This document shows, piece after piece, positions 7,650 to 10,910 of a stretch of DNA of 10,910 nt. Within the stretch, counting starts at the first letter, position 1. Each line of letters opens with the position of its first letter. A program made the position numbers and the translations under genes. Where the stretch lies: NCBI GenBank assembly GCA_045644725.1, contig JAZRHK010000181.1, forward strand, positions 1 to 10,910, read 5' to 3'. The DNA is from CAAGNP01 sp045644725 (lineage in GTDB: Bacteria; Bacteroidota; Bacteroidia; Bacteroidales; UBA932). The notes beneath the pieces were generated by a model. That model worked only from the letters and a program-made list of their open reading frames with translations. It did no database searches and was not told the origin of the DNA.

Positions 7650-7680
7650 CAAATATAAATAATTTAGATGGGAGTTAAAA
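7650..7680 (-). promoter_or_regulatory. Probable purN promoter (Bacteroidota type)
   Basis: On the minus strand TATATTTG at 7657-7650 fits the TAnnTTTG -7 element of the Bacteroidota primary sigma factor. Nineteen bases upstream lies TTTT (7680-7677), a three-of-four match to the -33 TTTG and part of the terminator T-tract. Transcription would begin near 7643, leaving a leader of roughly 16 bases before the purN ATG. It is a sequence match only. Confidence 0.5.
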
Positions 7681-7706
7681 AAAAGAGTGGCCGGTTGGCC
7701 ACTCTT
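7677..7706 (-). terminator. Intrinsic terminator of gcvP
   Basis: The minus strand has a perfect 10-bp stem, AAGAGTGGCC pairing with GGCCACTCTT, around the loop AACC (7683-7706). A run of eight T (7684-7677, the first two within the stem arm) follows. It begins 6 bp after the gcvP stop codon, so it should end the gcvP transcript before purN. The opposite strand has no comparable T-run, so it is mainly one-directional. Confidence 0.92.
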
Positions 7707-7712
7707 ATTTGA

Positions 7713-10535
7713 TTAATCTACGCAAGCTTTGAGGTTACGGTCGCCCCAGCCGTTGTCAACGCGGGTTACGTAAGGCCAGAATTTGTTCTCTCTGATCCAC
7801 TCGGCAGGGAAAGCAGCCTGCTCTCTGGTGTATGCGTGGTTCCACTCAGTAGCACAAACCTCATCAGCTGTGTGAGGAGACATCTTGAGAGGATTGTCCA
7901 CCTTGTCAAGTTTGCCAGCTTTGATATCTTCGCACTCCTGTTTGATGGTCTTCATCATACCGATAAAGCGCTCAAGCTCTGCAAGTGATTCACTCTCGGT
8001 AGGCTCTACCATAAGTGTCTCGTGAACAGGGAATGAAAGTGTAGGTGCGTGGAATCCGAAGTCCATCATACGTTTTGCGATATCTGTAGCATCCACACCG
8101 AACTCCTCTTTGAATTTCTGTACATCGATGATGCACTCGTGGGCTACTCGGCCGGTAGCACCTGTGTAAAGCACAGAGTATTCAGGGGCAAGTCTGCAAG
8201 CGATGTAGTTTGCATTGAGGATTGCCATTTCAGAAGCTTTTCTCAAGCCGTCAGCACCAAGCATCTTGATGTATGCGTGGGTGATAGGGAGAAGCAGCGG
8301 GCTGCCGTAAGGAGCTGCAGATACAGCCTCTACACCTGCTCCGCCGCACTCTGGAACTACTGGGTGGCCAGGAAGGTAAGGGGTGAGGGCTTCAGTACAG
8401 CAGATAGGGCCGACACCAGGACCACCACCACCGTGAGGCATAGCGAATGTCTTGTGAAGGTTCAAGTGGCATACGTCAGCTCCGATGAAGCCAGGGTTGG
8501 TGATACCTACCTGTGCATTCATATTGGCACCGTCCATATATACAAGACCGCCGTTCTCGTGGATAATGTTGCAGATCTCTCTAATCTGTACCTCAAATAC
8601 ACCGTGTGTAGAAGGGTAGGTGATCATAAGACCGGCAAGTACATCTTTGTTCTCAATAGCTTTTGTGCGAAGCTCTTCTACATTGATGTTACCATTTTCG
8701 TCACAGCCTACAAGTACGATGTTGAAACCTGCCATAGCGGCACTTGCAGGGTTAGTTCCGTGTGCTGATGTAGGAATGATGATTACGTTTCTCTCTTTCT
8801 GGCCGTTTGCGTGAAGATAGCCACGGATAGTCATAAGACCAGCATACTCACCGGCAGCACCTGAGTTGGGCTGAAGTGAACAGCCGTGGAAACCTGTGAT
8901 TACTGCCAAATCTTTCTCAAGCTCTTTGATGATTTGAAGAGAACCCTCTACCTGGTCTGCAGGTGCATAAGGGTGAACTCCGCCAAGCTCGCTCCAGGTA
9001 ACAGGAAGCATCTCTGCTGCAGCGTTGAGTTTCATTGTACAAGAGCCAAGAGGAATCATTGAGTGGGTTAGTGAGATATCTCTCCTCTCAAGTTTCTTGA
9101 TATAGCGCATCATCTCTGTCTCAGAGTGATATGAGTTGAACAGAGACTGTGTGAGGATAGGGGTCTCCCTCTTCATCAGCTCAGGGAGCTCAAGTTGGCA
9201 GCCACATTGTACCTCTACACCGAAGATTCCGCAGATAGCTCTTGCCTCTTCACAGTTTGACAGTTCATCGAATGATATTTGAACAGATTTTTCGCATGGG
9301 TAGTAGAAGTTGTAGCCGGCTGCAAGGGCTTTCTTCTGGATAGCTTTTGCGTCTACATCTACCACCTGTATAGTGTCGAAGTAGTTCTCAGTAGCAAGCT
9401 TAAGACCTCCGTTCTGGAGTTTCTGAGCCACTACGTGAGCATATTTGTAACCGTTAAGTGCAATCTCCTGAAGACCTTTAGGACCATGGTAAGCAGCATA
9501 CATACCGCTCATTACAGCCATAAGCGCAGTAGCTGTACAGATGTTTGAGGTAGCTTTCTCCCTTTTGATGTGTTGCTCACGTGTCTGGAGTGCAAGACGT
9601 ACTGCTGAATTGCCAAGGCGGTCCACAGAGATACCGATGATACGGCCAGGAAGGTTTCTTTTGTATTTGTCGTTGGTAGCCATCCACCCAGCGGTAGGAC
9701 CACCGAATCCCATAGGGAGACCGAATCTCTGGGCTGTACCCACAGCGATGTCAGCGCCCCAAGCGGCTGGCTCTTTAAGGACTGCAAGCGCCAGAAGGTC
9801 ACAATATGCAGATACGAGGATTCCGGCTTCGTGGGCTTTGGCTGCAAATTCAGTATAGTCGCAAACCTCACCGTCACAGGCAGGATACTGAACAAATGCA
9901 CCGTAGCACATAGGGTCGAAACCATTTGCAAGAACCTCTTTCCAGTCACCGATAACCAACTCGATACCTAGAGCTGCTGAACGGGTTTTAAGTACTGAAA
10001 GGACTTGTGGGAAGATGTTGGCATCTACGAAGAATTTGTTTTTGCCTGCTTTTGCAGCATCTCTTGAGCGTAGCTCATAGGACATTCTCATAGCCTCAGA
10101 TGCAGCTGTAGCGTCATCAAGCATTGAGCAGTTTGAGATGTTGAAACCAGTAAGTGAAGAGATCATGGTTTGGAAGTTGATAAGGGCCTCCAGACGGCCT
10201 TGCGAGATCTCAGCCTGATAAGGTGTGTATGATGTATACCAGCTTGGATTTTCAAGGATATTTCTGGTGATTACAGCAGGTGATGCTGTACCATAGAAAC
10301 CGAGACCGATCATTGAACGGTAAAGTTTGTTCTTTGATGCTATCTTCTGCAAACGGTCAAGATACTGATGTTCGCTCATTGCTGGGTCCAGCTTCAAAGG
10401 TTCAGGGAGAATGATGTCCGAAGGTACTGTCTGGCTTATGAGCTCATCTACGCTCTTGGCACCAATAGCTTCAAGCATCTGTTTTACTTCGTGCTCTTTT
10501 GGGCCGTTGTGTCTGTCTGAAAAATTGAATGGCAT
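7713..10535 (-). CDS. gcvP: Glycine dehydrogenase (decarboxylating), glycine cleavage system P-protein
   Basis: A pyridoxal-phosphate enzyme that decarboxylates glycine and passes the aminomethyl group to the lipoyl arm of H-protein, the first step of the glycine cleavage system that feeds one-carbon units to tetrahydrofolate. At 940 residues it is the single-chain form, with an N-terminal half (about 1-430) and a C-terminal catalytic half (about 455-940), not the split two-subunit form. The N-terminus DRHNGP (7-12), PLGSCTMKLN (495-504), AHGTNPASAAM (591-601), MDGANMNAQ (667-675) and LNLHKTFAMPHGGGGPG (691-707) are all present; Lys695 in the HKTF motif is the expected PLP-binding lysine. No gene for the T- or H-protein is adjacent, so these must lie elsewhere. 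The gene stands alone between a probable promoter and a strong terminator. The start at 10535 precedes the conserved N-terminus directly. Confidence 0.98.
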   Translation of the reverse strand: MPFNFSDRHNGPKEHEVKQMLEAIGAKSVDELISQTVPSDIILPEPLKLDPAMSEHQYLDRLQKIASKNKLYRSMIGLGFYGTASPAVITRNILENPSWYTSYTPYQAEISQGRLEALINFQTMISSLTGFNISNCSMLDDATAASEAMRMSYELRSRDAAKAGKNKFFVDANIFPQVLSVLKTRSAALGIELVIGDWKEVLANGFDPMCYGAFVQYPACDGEVCDYTEFAAKAHEAGILVSAYCDLLALAVLKEPAAWGADIAVGTAQRFGLPMGFGGPTAGWMATNDKYKRNLPGRIIGISVDRLGNSAVRLALQTREQHIKREKATSNICTATALMAVMSGMYAAYHGPKGLQEIALNGYKYAHVVAQKLQNGGLKLATENYFDTIQVVDVDAKAIQKKALAAGYNFYYPCEKSVQISFDELSNCEEARAICGIFGVEVQCGCQLELPELMKRETPILTQSLFNSYHSETEMMRYIKKLERRDISLTHSMIPLGSCTMKLNAAAEMLPVTWSELGGVHPYAPADQVEGSLQIIKELEKDLAVITGFHGCSLQPNSGAAGEYAGLMTIRGYLHANGQKERNVIIIPTSAHGTNPASAAMAGFNIVLVGCDENGNINVEELRTKAIENKDVLAGLMITYPSTHGVFEVQIREICNIIHENGGLVYMDGANMNAQVGITNPGFIGADVCHLNLHKTFAMPHGGGGPGVGPICCTEALTPYLPGHPVVPECGGAGVEAVSAAPYGSPLLLPITHAYIKMLGADGLRKASEMAILNANYIACRLAPEYSVLYTGATGRVAHECIIDVQKFKEEFGVDATDIAKRMMDFGFHAPTLSFPVHETLMVEPTESESLAELERFIGMMKTIKQECEDIKAGKLDKVDNPLKMSPHTADEVCATEWNHAYTREQAAFPAEWIRENKFWPYVTRVDNGWGDRNLKACVD

Positions 10536-10568
10536 ATATGTTTGGTATTTAAAAAATTGTCAATTCCA

Positions 10569-10576
10569 CAAAGTTA
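10569..10576 (-). promoter_or_regulatory. Possible gcvP -7 promoter element
   Basis: TAACTTTG on the minus strand fits the TAnnTTTG -7 element of Bacteroidota promoters and lies in the 54-bp gap between the rodA stop and the gcvP start. No convincing TTTG is found about 20 bases further upstream, where the sequence already belongs to the end of rodA. Initiation from here would give a leader of roughly 25 bases, too short for a glycine riboswitch. Confidence 0.4.
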
Positions 10577-10589
10577 TAAAAAAGTTCCT

Positions 10590-10910
10590 TTACTTCCACC
10601 TCTCCAGGTCAAGTCTTATGAATATGAAGAGGAGTATGGAGAAAGAGAGGAATGAAGTTCCGCCGTAGCTGATGAACGGAAGGGGTATGCCCACCACAGG
10701 GAAAAGCCCGATCGTCATAGATATGTTTATGAAAACATGCATGAAAAGGCAGCATGCCACACAGTAGCCGTAGACCCGGATGGAGCGGTCCGTGTGCTTC
10801 TCCGCATTGTATATTATACGGAAAATGAGGGCGAAGAAGAGTGTGAGCAGTCCGATGGAGCCTAAGAATCCCCACTCTTCCCCTATAGTGCAGAAAATAA
10901 AGTCAGTACT
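10590..10910 (-). CDS. rodA: RodA-type rod-shape glycan polymerase, C-terminal part
   Basis: The frame is open from the right edge and ends with TAA at 10592-10590, giving the last 106 residues of a membrane SEDS-family peptidoglycan glycosyltransferase. RodA polymerises lipid II into glycan strands with its class B penicillin-binding partner during cell elongation. Visible motifs are TDFIFCTIGEEWGFLG (fragment residues 2-17), then HVFINISMTIGLFPVVGIPL (58-77) and PFISYGGTSF (78-87). These are the conserved extracellular loop and penultimate membrane region of the family. NISMTIGLFPVVGIPLPF favours RodA over FtsW, whose equivalent usually reads more like PTTGLPLPF with SS after SYGG. Hydrophobic segments lie at about 20-34, 50-70 and 86-100 of the fragment, and it ends in a short charged tail, LDLERWK. 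The N-terminal part lies outside the window. Confidence 0.9.
   Translation of the reverse strand, partial: STDFIFCTIGEEWGFLGSIGLLTLFFALIFRIIYNAEKHTDRSIRVYGYCVACCLFMHVFINISMTIGLFPVVGIPLPFISYGGTSFLSFSILLFIFIRLDLERWK

Noticed and set aside
7683..7706. The perfect GTGGCC inverted repeat as a regulator operator
   Set aside because: Its position 6 bp after the gcvP stop and the T-run next to it are fully explained by intrinsic termination.
8049..8768. A 239-codon open frame on the plus strand opposite gcvP
   Set aside because: It lies inside a highly conserved gcvP frame; the product is rich in Cys, His, Ser and Val with no recognisable motif, and it has no promoter or plausible neighbour. It is a mirror effect of gcvP codon use.
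10536..10589. A glycine riboswitch ahead of gcvP
   Set aside because: The whole gap is 54 bp, A/T-rich and without the paired domains a glycine aptamer needs.
10609..10875. An 88-codon frame on the minus strand at the right edge
   Set aside because: The shifted frame at 10590-10910 encodes unmistakable RodA motifs, so this His-rich product is an out-of-frame reading.
10590..10910. FtsW instead of RodA for the right-edge fragment
   Set aside because: The NISMTIGLFPVVGIPLPF stretch and SYGGT are closer to RodA; FtsW cannot be wholly excluded without the N-terminal part.
1..10910. Mobile elements, CRISPR arrays, tRNA or rRNA genes
   Set aside because: I found no transposase or integrase motifs, spaced repeats, or RNA-gene-like sequence; coding genes fill nearly the whole window.

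Overview
The window looks like ordinary chromosomal DNA of a Bacteroidota bacterium, most likely order Bacteroidales and plausibly gut-associated. The support is a BACON plus FISUMP lipoprotein, a TonB-dependent receptor with a carboxypeptidase-like N-terminal domain, DUF4876 and DUF6850 family proteins, no Shine-Dalgarno-like sequences at the starts (A-rich leaders instead), and promoter-like TAnnTTTG -7 elements. I cannot name a genus. Every supported gene is on the minus strand, so transcription runs from the right edge to the left edge, and no stretch over 300 bases lacks a gene.

Right part, housekeeping (about 7049-10910). The C-terminal end of a RodA-type cell-wall glycan polymerase enters from the right edge. 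After 54 bp comes gcvP, the full-length glycine decarboxylase (P-protein), ending at a strong intrinsic terminator. Then comes purN (GAR formyltransferase), preceded by its own probable promoter. The glycine cleavage system makes 5,10-methylene-tetrahydrofolate and PurN uses 10-formyl-tetrahydrofolate, so the two share one-carbon metabolism although the terminator separates their transcripts.

Left part, a cell-envelope module (about 1-7036). Only 12 bp after purN begin four tightly packed genes: a BACON-BACON-FISUMP lipoprotein, a 966-residue TonB-dependent receptor without a SusD partner, a DUF4876 lipoprotein whose core resembles a lamin-tail domain, and a DUF6850 outer-membrane beta-barrel. 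Gaps are 9 bp, 3 bp and a 4-bp ATGA overlap. A fifth reading frame starts 26 bp further on and is cut by the left edge after 13 codons. The spacing argues for one operon, possibly fed by read-through from purN, since I see no promoter-like element between purN and the first lipoprotein. The set looks like a TonB-energised surface uptake or binding system whose substrate cannot be read from the sequence.

The most unusual signal is a near-perfect 17-bp direct repeat (16 of 17 identical) that brackets the first lipoprotein gene, one copy overlapping its start codon and the other its stop codon. A shorter CAAATA(G) core of this repeat also precedes the starts of the DUF4876 gene and purN. It may therefore be a translation-initiation element, a cassette boundary, or both. 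There are no RNA genes, CRISPR arrays, insertion sequences or phage genes that I can support.
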